A DNA stretch of 64,000 nucleotides from Fidelibacterota bacterium (lineage in GTDB: Bacteria > Fidelibacterota > Marinisomatia > Marinisomatales > UBA1611). Shown piece by piece: positions 28,501-36,992 of this stretch. Every line of letters begins with the position of its first letter. Within the stretch, counting starts at the first letter, position 1. The stretch is from positions 1-64,000 of the forward strand of contig PAPB01000037.1 of NCBI GenBank assembly GCA_002708715.1, in the 5' to 3' direction. The notes under the pieces were generated by a model. The model was not told where the DNA came from. It saw only the letters and a list, made by a program, of their open reading frames with translations, and searched no databases. Both the position numbers and the translations under genes were made by a program.

Positions 28501-29279
28501 CCTTTGCCATAAAAAATGATTTGATCCTCTGGATCAAATGAGCCATCTTCTTCTCCTTTAATAAGTAATGAAATTTCTTTGAGATTATCTGGGATAGGTT
28601 GATTTAATTCTTGAGTTCTAGATCGACCCAATTCATTGTTCATAAAAATAGAAATAGACCTTGGATCAATAATTGATATTTCTCCATAAGCATTAGATAA
28701 TAATTCGTAAGATATTGAGTAAACATCATCATTCTCTATAAAGAATTGGAACCATTTTCCTTCATATGTTGTAGTGGTCAGATTATTTATTCTTTGGTTT
28801 TTTAAAATCCATGATTTAGCAACATCCCAATTTATAATACGATTTTTTAAAAATTGTTTTTCAGATGCATTCGCAGTCCTATAACTTTTTCTAGTTTTCT
28901 GAAAATCAATAGAGATTTTTATTTTTTTAAAGTAATAATTTGTATCTGAAAATGGAGAAATACTTAAAGTTGCTATTTGTAAATTTTTTAGTTTTTGTTT
29001 GTTAATCCAATTAAAGCCAGATTGTTCATTATGCTTAGATTTAAAAGGAATTAAGGATTTGTTGAAATATTCAATATTTGTAGATGGTAGTTCATTATTT
29101 GGTAACCCTATAATTAGACTAGTGTTATATAGGTCTGCTTCTGTTAATGCGTCTATATGTAATTCTATAATAAGTTTTTGATTATTATTTTCAATTAATT
29201 TTTTTGAAACTGTTGCAAATAAAAAATCGATTGCAAATAATAATAATAATATATTATAGACTAATAATTGATTTAACAT
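25557..29279 (-). CDS. PorU-like C25 (gingipain-family) protease/sortase with FlgD-like C-terminal domain
   Basis: A 1240-residue secreted protein. It has a hydrophobic signal peptide (about residues 5-22), a long pro-region, and a C25 caspase-fold domain with the catalytic His in SYIGHGSPYQ (about residue 776) and Cys in VGTCSFGWFDDP (about residue 811). The LFGDPAM segment is typical of PorU. The C terminus has YNYPNPFTISTQFTF...GVYLYRLKA, a FlgD/T9SS-type sorting domain. In Bacteroidota, PorU is the type IX sortase that cleaves sorting domains and attaches cargo to lipopolysaccharide. A C25 effector protease is the alternative. No other T9SS genes are in the window. Confidence 0.83.
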   Translation of the reverse strand: MLNQLLVYNILLLLFAIDFLFATVSKKLIENNNQKLIIELHIDALTEADLYNTSLIIGLPNNELPSTNIEYFNKSLIPFKSKHNEQSGFNWINKQKLKNLQIATLSISPFSDTNYYFKKIKISIDFQKTRKSYRTANASEKQFLKNRIINWDVAKSWILKNQRINNLTTTTYEGKWFQFFIENDDVYSISYELLSNAYGEISIIDPRSISIFMNNELGRSRTQELNQPIPDNLKEISLLIKGEEDGSFDPEDQIIFYGKGASGFDIIQNNIEWHQNLYFNTNSCWLFIPDDINLRGKRILQEDQPETGLLIDYGILSDHIEIDITNLNASGLEWLSDPIAPGTSKPIIINLSKPKLGSTFNLIAKIKGNSNNGSSSSHEIKIFFNNLNGIQIGETINWSGNSFRTILANNQATNLINGTNIFYLLNSTTDPNSLPYLDFFEITYARELSYEENYTFFSPVQNQDIRFNFSGLKPDNINFWNITDHENIKMLNIDESNFSNVSNSTNHTKRFVLFNSDNIISIDNIQLKNNHQFNNLRQTNIQADYIIIGPDEFRTATTNLLELRNPAIYASLENIYTEFSAGNPDPMAIRSFIQWTQEQWIMPRPNNALLLGDGGYDYRNINGNSSIVVPTIQVQSNRSYATDDLLATTYGNIPEISTGRYPAKNIQEVYDFIEKVEEIETNPMFGPWRQKVTLIADDAARPEPNHGSIATGQSHTINSEEIANLIPSFINIEKLYMIEYPEVSDASAYGVIKPAATQALFNSLNSGTGIISYIGHGSPYQLAQEKLLDLNRGDINQINIDKTLPLWIVGTCSFGWFDDPLNESFAEELIRAKMNAAAMVISTTRPITVVGNERYTKNLFENIFYNGNVSNLSIGSILQSIKDGSSESQYFQLFGDPAMLVPLPKDTVLSLSITPDTLETLEKGTFYGLQNIISNDGIGYIHLIDADRSVTRDYEISSETYSLSFLLPGATLFRGKFSISNSNFEGTLRIPQDISYSNDPSKLLLYINNDKKDAIGIINSIPLIGGANTQDNQGPNIIFETSSGVRLEDGDHLTINNNLIIRISDPLGINLTNEPGHEIILTDLNNEETNNLTNKFYYDTNSIITGTINYPTNNNELNLKVKAWDNANNPNEKNIILYRTEINKLKIYNVYNYPNPFTISTQFTFELTKTADISIEIYTLGGKKIKSIKRNNSQIGFNIINWNGLDTFGDNIANGVYLYRLKATDENGANSFIGRCAKFK

Positions 29280-29405
29280 AAAAAAATAATTTTACTAGGT
29301 TGGTAAGTTTAATTGAATTCAAGTAAATTATGATAGGCCATTTATAATAAAATTTTAGGATTAAGTTCCTCAAAATCTATACTTTAATTAATAGGAAAAA
29401 AATAT

Positions 29406-31664
29406 ATGTTTGATTTGAGAATGATACAAAATGTTTATGAAAAAATGAATCAAAACATTAAGGTCATTCGTAATCTTTTGGAAAGGCCACTAACGTTGAC
29501 AGAAAAAATATTATATTCACATATCTACTCTAATAACATAGATGAGATATATGAAAGAGGTGAATCTTATGTAGAGTTTTCTCCTGATAGAGTAGCAATG
29601 CAGGATGCTACTGCTCAAATGGCTCTTTTACAATTTATGATGGCAGGAAAAAATAAGGTTGCCGTACCTTCAACAGTTCATTGTGACCATTTGATTCAAG
29701 CAAAAAATAATGCTGGATTAGATTTAAAAAGTGCATTAGATGTTAATGGAGAAGTTTATGAATTTCTTGAATCTGTATCTAGTAAATATGGTATTGGCTT
29801 TTGGAAACCAGGAGCTGGTATTATTCATCAAGTTGTATTAGAAAATTATGCATTTCCTGGTGGGATGATGATTGGTACTGATAGTCACACTGTTAATGCA
29901 GGTGGGCTTGGTATGGTGGCAATTGGTGTTGGCGGTGCAGATGCTGTAGATGTTATGGCAGGGATGCCATGGGGATTGAAATTTCCTAAATTGATAGGAA
30001 TAAAATTAGATGGAGAAATGAATGGGTGGACTTCTGCTAAGGATATTATTCTCAAAGTTGCAGGCATTCTGACAGCTAAAGGTGGTACTGGCTCTATTGT
30101 TGAATATTTTGGATCAGGATCAGATAAACTGTCCTGTACTGGAAAAGGTACTATTTGTAATATGGGTGCTGAAATAGGTGCGACAACATCAATTTTTGGC
30201 TATGACAAAAATATGTCAAAATATTTAAGAGCAACTGGTAGATCAGTGGTAGCTGATTTAGCAGATAAAATACAAAGTGATTTATGCTCTGATAGTGAGG
30301 TTATTGATAATCCATATAGATATTATGATGAAGTAATTGAAATTGATCTTAATAGTTTGGAGCCCTACATTAATGGACCATTTACACCTGATAAAGCAAC
30401 GCCTATTTCACAAATGAAAGCTGAAGCAGAAAAGTATAATTGGCCTATAAAAGTTGACGTTGGTTTAATAGGTTCTTGTACTAACTCTTCTTATGAAGAT
30501 ATTTCACGAGCTGCATCTATTGCTGATCAGGCTGTTAAAAATGAAATACCTATTAAGTCAAAGTTTACGATTACTCCAGGATCAGAACAAGTTAGGTTTA
30601 CAACCCAAAGAGATGGTTTTATTGAGATTTTTGAGGAATTAGGTGCTGAAGTCTTTGCTAATGCTTGTGGACCATGTATCGGACAATGGGCAAGGCAAGG
30701 AGCAGAAAATAGTGAGAAGAATTCAATTATTCATTCTTTTAATAGGAATTTCGCAAAACGAGCAGATGGAAATCCTAATACCCATGCTTTTGTTGCTTCG
30801 CCAGAGGTTGTTACAGCTCTAGCTATTTCAGGTGATTTAACTTTTAATCCTTTGGAATCATATTTGGTTAATAAGCATGGAAAAAAAATAAAATTAGCTC
30901 CACCATCTGGTATAGATTTACCGAAAAATGGTTTTGATGTTGATGATTTAGGATACAAACCTCCAGCAGAAGATGGATCAGATATCATTATAAAAGTTGA
31001 TTCACAATCAAAAAGATTACAATTATTAAAACCATTTTCACCATGGAATGGTCAAAACTTGATGAATTTAAAGTTGTTAATTAAAGCTAAAGGTAAATGT
31101 ACTACAGATCATATATCTATGGCTGGACCATGGCTACGATTTAGAGGTCATTTAGATAATATTTCTGATAATATGTTGACAGGTGCTATAAATTATTTTA
31201 ATGGTAAAGCAAATCATGTTAAGAATCAATTGACAAATGAATTTGGACCAGTTCCATCAACTCAAAGGTTTTATAAAAAACATTTGATATCTTCAATTGT
31301 TGTTGGAGATGAAAATTATGGTGAAGGATCTTCAAGAGAGCATGCAGCAATGGAACCTCGTCATCTTGGAGTAAAAGTAATTCTGGTTAAATCTTTTGCA
31401 AGAATTCATGAGACTAATCTAAAAAAACAAGGTATGTTGGCTTTAACATTTAATAAAAAATCAGATTACGAGAAAATAATGGAAGATGACACTTTTAATT
31501 TAAAAGATCTTGATAATTTTAAAGAGGGTTGTCAGATAACATTGGAAACTATTCATAGTGATGGTTCTATAGATATTATAATTTGCAATCATAGTTATAA
31601 TCAATCTCAAATAGAATGGTATAAATCTGGATCTGCTTTAAATCTTATCAGTAAAAATATTTAG
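29406..31664 (+). CDS. Aconitate hydratase (mitochondrial-type)
   Basis: Interconverts citrate and isocitrate using a [4Fe-4S] cluster. Cluster ligands are seen as one Cys in [10 protein letters not shown] (about residue 358) and two in ACGPCIGQW (about residues 420-423). [17 protein letters not shown] marks the swivelling C-terminal domain. The 752-residue length fits the mitochondrial Aco2-like group. An AGGAAAA precedes the ATG. The gene is divergent from the porU-like gene across a 126-base spacer with no convincing promoter. Confidence 0.96.
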   Translation: MFDLRMIQNVYEKMNQNIKVIRNLLERPLTLTEKILYSHIYSNNIDEIYERGESYVEFSPDRVAMQDATAQMALLQFMMAGKNKVAVPSTVHCDHLIQAKNNAGLDLKSALDVNGEVYEFLESVSSKYGIGFWKPGAGIIHQVVLENYAFPGGMMIGTDSHTVNAGGLGMVAIGVGGADAVDVMAGMPWGLKFPKLIGIKLDGEMNGWTSAKDIILKVAGILTAKGGTGSIVEYFGSGSDKLSCTGKGTICNMGAEIGATTSIFGYDKNMSKYLRATGRSVVADLADKIQSDLCSDSEVIDNPYRYYDEVIEIDLNSLEPYINGPFTPDKATPISQMKAEAEKYNWPIKVDVGLIGSCTNSSYEDISRAASIADQAVKNEIPIKSKFTITPGSEQVRFTTQRDGFIEIFEELGAEVFANACGPCIGQWARQGAENSEKNSIIHSFNRNFAKRADGNPNTHAFVASPEVVTALAISGDLTFNPLESYLVNKHGKKIKLAPPSGIDLPKNGFDVDDLGYKPPAEDGSDIIIKVDSQSKRLQLLKPFSPWNGQNLMNLKLLIKAKGKCTTDHISMAGPWLRFRGHLDNISDNMLTGAINYFNGKANHVKNQLTNEFGPVPSTQRFYKKHLISSIVVGDENYGEGSSREHAAMEPRHLGVKVILVKSFARIHETNLKKQGMLALTFNKKSDYEKIMEDDTFNLKDLDNFKEGCQITLETIHSDGSIDIIICNHSYNQSQIEWYKSGSALNLISKNI

Positions 31665-31747
31665 TTGTTTTTTTAAAATATTTATTATACTGTAGAAGGC
31701 TATAATAATAGTAGATATACATAAAAATAACGACTTTTTTTATTTTA

Positions 31748-31757
31748 AGGTTAACCT
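31748..31757. promoter_or_regulatory. Short perfect palindrome AGGTTAACCT
   Basis: This ten-base palindrome lies 35 bases before the start of the coiled-coil gene, in the 127-base gap after aconitase. It could be an operator half-site or chance; no partner copy was found nearby. Confidence 0.25.
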
Positions 31758-31791
31758 AAACTATAAAATTATATATATAAGGTGAATTATT

Positions 31792-32205
31792 ATGTCAAAA
31801 CTTTGGGATGATCTCAAGGATAATATGAAAGATTGGAGTGTCTCTGCAGTAGAAAAAGCAGAAGAAATGAGTAAAATTGCTGTAGCAAAAACTGAGGAGA
31901 TGACTCGTATATCAAAGGTCAAATTTGAAATTCATCAGTTATATAGAGAGATGGATAAAATATATGCAGATTTAGGTAAGCTAGTTTATGAGCATACTAA
32001 GAATGACCATATGGCTTCATTTTCAGGGAATAAAGATTTCTTTGAGCTAGTTAGCAAAATTGAAAACATAAAAATAAAAATAAATTCTAAAGAAAGCCAA
32101 ATTGTAGTTATAAAAAAGGATTATGATGCTGATGATAGAGATGAGCAGGAAAGTAAAGACACAATTGAACATGATTTTCCTGAAATACCAAAAAATAGCG
32201 AATAA
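31792..32205 (+). CDS. Hypothetical coiled-coil protein
   Basis: A 137-residue soluble protein without signal peptide or membrane helix. It is rich in charged residues, with heptad-like helices (EEMSKIAVAKTEEMTRISKVKFEIHQLYREMDKIY, then IENIKIKINSKESQIVVIKK) and an acidic tail. I do not recognise a named family. A clear AAGGTGA precedes the ATG, which supports expression. The next gene, an M23 peptidase with its own coiled coil, starts 53 bases on, so an envelope-related role is possible but not shown. Confidence 0.7.
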   Translation: MSKLWDDLKDNMKDWSVSAVEKAEEMSKIAVAKTEEMTRISKVKFEIHQLYREMDKIYADLGKLVYEHTKNDHMASFSGNKDFFELVSKIENIKIKINSKESQIVVIKKDYDADDRDEQESKDTIEHDFPEIPKNSE

Positions 32206-32258
32206 TTGAATACGCAAGATTAATATTATAGATTCAATCCATTGAAATAGGTAAGTAA

Positions 32259-33167
32259 TTGAATAATTTCATAATACAAAGAGAATCTGATGATAAGGTA
32301 TCTCAGTGGCGTTTAGATAGAAGGCAAACAGTGTTATTTGTTTCTTTATTATCAATAATCCTATTATCATTTATTTTTTTATCAGCAGATATACTTAGTC
32401 ATTATTTTTATGAAAAAAGGTTAGATAATTATAAAGAAAACTATAATCAAATATCAAATAATCTGCAACAATTACAGCTTAAATTAAAGCAATTAGATAA
32501 TAAGTTAGATAAAATTGAGGAGAAGGATCGAGCAGTAAGGGTTTATGCAGGAATGCCTAATATTGATAAGGATATAAGAAAGTTAGGTACCGGTGGTCAT
32601 ATATTAAAATCTAATATATTATCAGATAACTTAGCTCCAGCAATAAATAAAGAATTAGTTGCTCTTGAATTGGATATTGAAAAAATATCGCGTCATGTAA
32701 ATTTAGAATTGAATAGCTATAGTGATATATATGAAAAAGTGAAAGAAGATGTTGAACGAATATCAAAAATCCCATCTATAAGACCAGTAAAAGGTGGTTT
32801 TTTGAATTCATCTTATGGATATAGAAAAGACCCTATTGATAATGTAATGCGATTTCATCAAGGACAAGACATTACAGTAAAATCTGGAACTCCAATATAT
32901 GCTCCAGCTGATGGAATTGTTAAAAGAGCTTATTATGCAGGAGGGTTTGGCAACCATATCAAATTAGATCATGGAAATGGATATTCTACACTTTTTGCAC
33001 ATCTATCTAAGATAAAAGTTAAACATGGACAAAAGGTGAAAAGAGGAGATGTTATTGGTCACACTGGAAATACTGGAAGATCTACAGCTCCACACCTTCA
33101 TTATGAAATTCATTATTATGGTGAATCAAAAAACCCATTGGATTATTTTTTTCATAACATGCAATAA
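32259..33167 (+). CDS. M23/LytM-family metallopeptidase, membrane anchored
   Basis: A 302-residue protein with a membrane helix at about residues 26-46, a coiled coil (QISNNLQQLQLKLKQLDNKLDKIEEKD) and a C-terminal LytM domain. The zinc ligands look intact: HxxxD in FHQGQD (about residue 200) and HLH (about residues 279-281). It is therefore probably an active peptidoglycan endopeptidase, not an EnvC-like degenerate activator. The frame opens with TTG after a weak AGGTAAG. Confidence 0.9.
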   Translation: MNNFIIQRESDDKVSQWRLDRRQTVLFVSLLSIILLSFIFLSADILSHYFYEKRLDNYKENYNQISNNLQQLQLKLKQLDNKLDKIEEKDRAVRVYAGMPNIDKDIRKLGTGGHILKSNILSDNLAPAINKELVALELDIEKISRHVNLELNSYSDIYEKVKEDVERISKIPSIRPVKGGFLNSSYGYRKDPIDNVMRFHQGQDITVKSGTPIYAPADGIVKRAYYAGGFGNHIKLDHGNGYSTLFAHLSKIKVKHGQKVKRGDVIGHTGNTGRSTAPHLHYEIHYYGESKNPLDYFFHNMQ

Positions 33168-33221
33168 TTATTTTTAATAATGATTTAAAACACCAATGTT
33201 ATAGTCAGTCGCAGTTATATT

Positions 33222-34595
33222 ATGGAATTATCTCAAGTAAAAGAAAAACAAATATTTAAAGAAAAAAGATCGTATAGGAAGAAGTACTATATAGAGACTT
33301 ATGGTTGTCAAATGAATGTTGCTGATTCTGAATTAATAGAAGCAATGTTAGAAAATGAAGGTTACATTGTATCAAATGATCCATGGAAATCTGATGTTAT
33401 ATTTATTAATACGTGCTCAATAAGAGAAAAAGCGGAAGAGAAAATCCATTCACAACTTGGCCGATGGGATTTAATTAAGAAACAAAAGCCTGAAATACTA
33501 ATTGGTGTGCTTGGGTGCATGGCACAAAATTTAAAGCAAGATTTATTAGAGAATAGACCATTTGTTGATATTGTTTTAGGTCCAGACTCATATCGTAACC
33601 TTCCTACTTTATTAAAAAGAAAATTAAAAGATCGTAATAGTATTGTTGATACTAAGCTTTCAAGATTTGAAGTTTATGAAGGACTTTTCCCAAATAGGAG
33701 AAATGGTATTAATGCGTGGATTTCAATTATGAGAGGCTGTGATAAATTTTGCACCTTTTGTATAGTACCGTTTACTAGAGGAAGAGAAAGAAGTCGAAGT
33801 CTAGATAGTATCCTTTTTGAAGCTAAACAGGCTATAAAAGATGGTTTCAGAGAAATAACTCTTTTGGGTCAAAATGTAAATTCATATAATTATAACCAAT
33901 ATAAATTTCATAACTTGCTTGAAAGAGTAGCTAAAATTCCTGGAGTAGATAGGATAAGGTATACTTCACCACATCCTCAAGATATTACAGATGACTTGCT
34001 TCAAGTGATGTCTCAATATGATAATATAAGTAACTATATTCATCTTCCATTACAATCTGGTAATAATAGAATCCTTAAAAGAATGCATCGTTCATATACC
34101 CAAAATGATTTTTTGGTTTTAGTAGAAAAAATTAGAGAAAATTTACCTGGAGTTGGGATTTCTACGGATATTATTGTTGGTTTCCCAGGTGAAACGGAGG
34201 AGGAGTTTCTTGATACGATTTATGTTATGGAAAAAGTTAAATTTGACTCTGCATTTACATTTAAATATTCACCTCGACTAGGTACAAAAGCCTATGAATA
34301 TGATGACCAAATATCTGAAAATATTAAAAAATGTCGTTTAGAGAAAATAATTAAATTGCAAAAAGAACATTCTCTTATAAGGAATTCTAAACTCTTAGGA
34401 ACTATTCAAACAATATTAGTAGAAAAAGAATCAAAAATGTCCAAAAAACAATGGGCTGGTAGGACAGATTCTAATAAATGGGTTATATTTGATAAAGGTA
34501 ATGTTAATGTAAATGATTTAGTTAAAGTAGACATAAAAGATGCAAAGGGTATATCGCTCCGTGGGGAGTTAATTAATGAGGTAAAAGCAGCATAA
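33222..34595 (+). CDS. miaB: tRNA-2-methylthio-N6-dimethylallyladenosine synthase
   Basis: A radical-SAM methylthiotransferase acting on i6A37 of tRNAs that read UNN codons. The N-terminal cluster Cys are in YGCQMNVAD, NTCSIREKAE and VLGCMAQN. The radical-SAM motif CDKFCTFC lies at about residues 173-180, and a TRAM domain ends the 457-residue protein. MiaB is preferred to RimO/MtaB because of the N-terminal motif set. Confidence 0.96.
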   Translation: MELSQVKEKQIFKEKRSYRKKYYIETYGCQMNVADSELIEAMLENEGYIVSNDPWKSDVIFINTCSIREKAEEKIHSQLGRWDLIKKQKPEILIGVLGCMAQNLKQDLLENRPFVDIVLGPDSYRNLPTLLKRKLKDRNSIVDTKLSRFEVYEGLFPNRRNGINAWISIMRGCDKFCTFCIVPFTRGRERSRSLDSILFEAKQAIKDGFREITLLGQNVNSYNYNQYKFHNLLERVAKIPGVDRIRYTSPHPQDITDDLLQVMSQYDNISNYIHLPLQSGNNRILKRMHRSYTQNDFLVLVEKIRENLPGVGISTDIIVGFPGETEEEFLDTIYVMEKVKFDSAFTFKYSPRLGTKAYEYDDQISENIKKCRLEKIIKLQKEHSLIRNSKLLGTIQTILVEKESKMSKKQWAGRTDSNKWVIFDKGNVNVNDLVKVDIKDAKGISLRGELINEVKAA

Positions 34596-34909
34596 TGAAA
34601 TTAATTAAAACATTTTTTATAATTATCATAATTCTTTTTATAGTTTATTTTCTTAGTATGAACAGTGCAACTGCGGATATTGATCTTCTTTTTAAAAAAT
34701 TTAATAATGTGTCAATAGCTATGATAATATTCAGCACTCTATCAATAGGTATTTTGTTTGGTTATATTTTAGCTGTTTTTTCAGTATTATCTTCAAAAGC
34801 TAAAAATCGTAGTTTGCAAAATAAGATAAAAAGTTTATCAGATGAATTGAATGATCTTCGTAATGTAGCCGTAGATGAAAATATCTATGAAAAAGATGGG
34901 GTGAATTGA
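34595..34909 (+). CDS. LapA-domain inner-membrane protein
   Basis: A 104-residue protein with two membrane helices (about 4-22 and 40-64) and a short cytoplasmic coiled coil (LQNKIKSLSDELNDLR), as in LapA/YciS (DUF1049). It starts on the last base of the miaB stop and overlaps the TPR gene by four bases. A LapA-TPR pair recalls LapA-LapB of E. coli, which controls lipopolysaccharide synthesis, but equivalence is an inference. Confidence 0.8.
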   Translation: MKLIKTFFIIIIILFIVYFLSMNSATADIDLLFKKFNNVSIAMIIFSTLSIGILFGYILAVFSVLSSKAKNRSLQNKIKSLSDELNDLRNVAVDENIYEKDGVN

Positions 34910-35961
34910 ATTTAGTTGCTCTTTATATAATATTTACAATAATAACTTTAGGAATTATTGCATTATATTTTTTTTATCTTAGAAAATCTAAAAAGATTCC
35001 ACAAACTGACACTCTTTTTACTGATGCACTTAATGCAATGATTAGTGGCAATGATAGCAAGGCTATTTTGTTATTACGCCAGGTGGTTAAGCAAGATACG
35101 AACCACGTAAAAGCATATCTTCAACTTGGTAATCTTTTAAGAAAAGAAAATTCTGAACAAGCTATAAAAATACATCAGTCCTTAACAGTACGTCCAAATT
35201 TAAATTCTGATTTAAAAGTTGATATTCATAAGTCTTTAGCTAAAGATTATATAGAAATTGGATATATAGAGAATGCGATAAAAGAAGCAAAGGAAATTTT
35301 GACTTTAGAGAAACGAAACCTTTGGGCGATCGAATTTTTGATTAAAACAGCTGAGGATGATCAAAATTGGGAAGAAGCTGCTGTGTGGAGTAGGCATCTA
35401 CAAAAGGTTACAGGTAAAAAGAAAACAGATAATGTTGCGCGTTTTGATGTTTATAAAGGTTTAGATTCTTTTGGAAATGGAGAATTTGATGAAGCTAAAT
35501 CTTTTTTTAAAAAAGCCATTAAAATTTCACCCAATTATAATTTGTCTTTTAGATATTTAGGTGATGTATATGAAAAAAAACGTGATTTAGTCAAAGCTGT
35601 GGAAAATTGGCAAATATATGCCACTAAAGAACTTGAATTAGGAGTGTCTGTATATCATAAAATTGAATCGGCATTGTTTGATCTTGGTCGTTATAGTGAA
35701 GTAGAGAACTTTTATAGAAAAATTATTGATTTAGATAAAGGTAATCTAGAAGCTGTAATTAAACTTGCAAATGTTCTTGAGGAAAAAGGTGAAACAGATT
35801 CTGCTTTAAGTCTTATTGAAGATTCTATTAAGAATGGTAATAGAGATATACGTGCTGATATTATGAAACTTAAATTATCTCTTCAAATAGCAACACCATT
35901 AGATCTTGGGCATCAAATAGACCTTATAATTAATAAATTATCAAAAAATGATAATGATTAA
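34906..35961 (+). CDS. Membrane-anchored TPR protein (LapB-like)
   Basis: One N-terminal membrane helix (about residues 3-23) is followed by a series of tetratricopeptide repeats, for example AYLQLGNLLRKENSEQAI and AKSFFKKAIKISPNYNLSFRYLGDVYEK, over 351 residues. The arrangement behind a LapA-domain gene resembles LapB/YciM. The C-terminal rubredoxin-like zinc Cys pairs of LapB are not present, so it is LapB-like at best. The start is a TTG in a TTGA overlap. Confidence 0.75.
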   Translation: MNLVALYIIFTIITLGIIALYFFYLRKSKKIPQTDTLFTDALNAMISGNDSKAILLLRQVVKQDTNHVKAYLQLGNLLRKENSEQAIKIHQSLTVRPNLNSDLKVDIHKSLAKDYIEIGYIENAIKEAKEILTLEKRNLWAIEFLIKTAEDDQNWEEAAVWSRHLQKVTGKKKTDNVARFDVYKGLDSFGNGEFDEAKSFFKKAIKISPNYNLSFRYLGDVYEKKRDLVKAVENWQIYATKELELGVSVYHKIESALFDLGRYSEVENFYRKIIDLDKGNLEAVIKLANVLEEKGETDSALSLIEDSIKNGNRDIRADIMKLKLSLQIATPLDLGHQIDLIINKLSKNDND

Positions 35962-36733
35962 GTTTTTTTATTTTTTTTTATCGATCTTTATCTATAGTCA
36001 AAATATAGATATGTATTTATCATTAATTCATGAAGGTCAGACTGAAACTGTTAAAGAAAATTTACCGAAATTAATCTCAAAATATCCTAATGATGCTGGA
36101 GTGATCTATTTAAGTGCTCTTTTAACAAAAGATGGGTTGAAATCTATAGATTCATATAATTTGATAATTGAAAAATTTCCTGAATCTAAATATGCAAGTG
36201 ATGCAGCGATAAAAATAGGTGAATATTTTTATTCTCGTGGATTATACTCACAAGCATGTAGACAACTATCATACTTCCCAAGGAAATATCCTCGATTTCG
36301 AGATATGCAAAGACCAATGGATTTAATGGTCAGTTCATTCAAAGCTATTGGTGAAAGTGATTCGGCAAAATATTATATTAGTATATATCAAGGTATGTTT
36401 CCATATCTAGATATGGAAAAATATGGTTTTGAAACTAAGATTATTAATCAAAGTAGTAATTTGGGCAATGTTAGTAAAAATAATGAAAAATATCCATACG
36501 TAATTCAAATAGGAGCTTTTGGTAATATTAAAAATGCAAAAAGATTAAAACTTCAAGCAAGTCAGATTGGCTATAAAGTTGAAATTGTTCAAGTTCAAAC
36601 TAATGGTAAAGGATTACATGCAGTACGAATTATACGCTATAAATCTAAATCATCTGCAGAAAAAGTAGGTCAGGTTGTTAAAAGAAAATTAGGGGTAGAT
36701 TATAGAGTTTTATATCGTCCTCCTAATGGATAG
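35948..36733 (+). CDS. SPOR-domain protein with TPR-like repeats
   Basis: A 261-residue exported protein. A short signal peptide (FFYFFLSIFIYSQ) is followed by helical repeats resembling outer-membrane BamD/YbgF-type TPRs (ISKYPNDAGVIYLSALL, IEKFPESKYASDAAIKIGEYF). Residues of about 187-258 form a SPOR domain (YPYVIQIGAFGNIKNAKRL...). SPOR domains bind denuded peptidoglycan at septa, so a role in division or wall remodelling is likely. It overlaps the TPR gene by 14 bases. ATGs at residues 1 and 3 are both possible. Confidence 0.82.
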   Translation: MIMIKFFYFFLSIFIYSQNIDMYLSLIHEGQTETVKENLPKLISKYPNDAGVIYLSALLTKDGLKSIDSYNLIIEKFPESKYASDAAIKIGEYFYSRGLYSQACRQLSYFPRKYPRFRDMQRPMDLMVSSFKAIGESDSAKYYISIYQGMFPYLDMEKYGFETKIINQSSNLGNVSKNNEKYPYVIQIGAFGNIKNAKRLKLQASQIGYKVEIVQVQTNGKGLHAVRIIRYKSKSSAEKVGQVVKRKLGVDYRVLYRPPNG

Positions 36734-36744
36734 TAGATTATTTT

Positions 36745-36837
36745 GGGAATGATTGAGTAGCTGGTGCTCTCCGCGGCCTTCAAAGCCGTTGTCTGCAGAT
36801 ATTCTGCAGAGCTGGGTTCGATTCCCAGGCGTTCCCG
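36745..36837 (+). tRNA. selC: tRNA-Sec (anticodon UCA)
   Basis: The 93-base gene folds into the selenocysteine-tRNA form. It has an acceptor stem of seven pairs plus an A-G mismatch (GGGAATGA/GCGTTCCC), a D arm of six pairs with one bulged T and a TGGT loop, and an anticodon loop CTTCAAA (UCA). The extra arm is long (CTGCAGA-TAT-TCTGCAG), and a five-pair T stem encloses TTCGATT. G is the discriminator base and CCA is not encoded. It decodes UGA as selenocysteine with SelA/SelB/SelD, none of which is in the window. No selenoprotein was recognised here. Confidence 0.93.
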
Positions 36838-36898
36838 CATATCATTTTATATTAATTATGTTAAAATTGAATTATAATCGCTATTATTGTTTAGTTCT

Positions 36899-36908
36899 AA
36901 GAGCGCTT
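36899..36908. repeat. Intergenic motif AAGAGCGCTT, copy 1
   Basis: This GC-rich ten-mer with a palindromic AGCGCT core stands out in AT-rich non-coding DNA upstream of the epimerase gene, the first gene of the polysaccharide region. The same ten bases recur at 52645. Its role is unknown. Confidence 0.35.
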
Positions 36909-36992
36909 TTATAATGGCGGTTATTTTGAGGATAGAATAATTCAATTTTTATTCATTTAAAATAGAAAAATTATTATTTGGTATTGTAATGA

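Noticed and set aside
36915-36925. GGCGGT ahead of the epimerase as an ops/JUMPstart element for RfaH
   Set aside because: Only six bases match the ops core and the rest of the JUMPstart sequence is absent.
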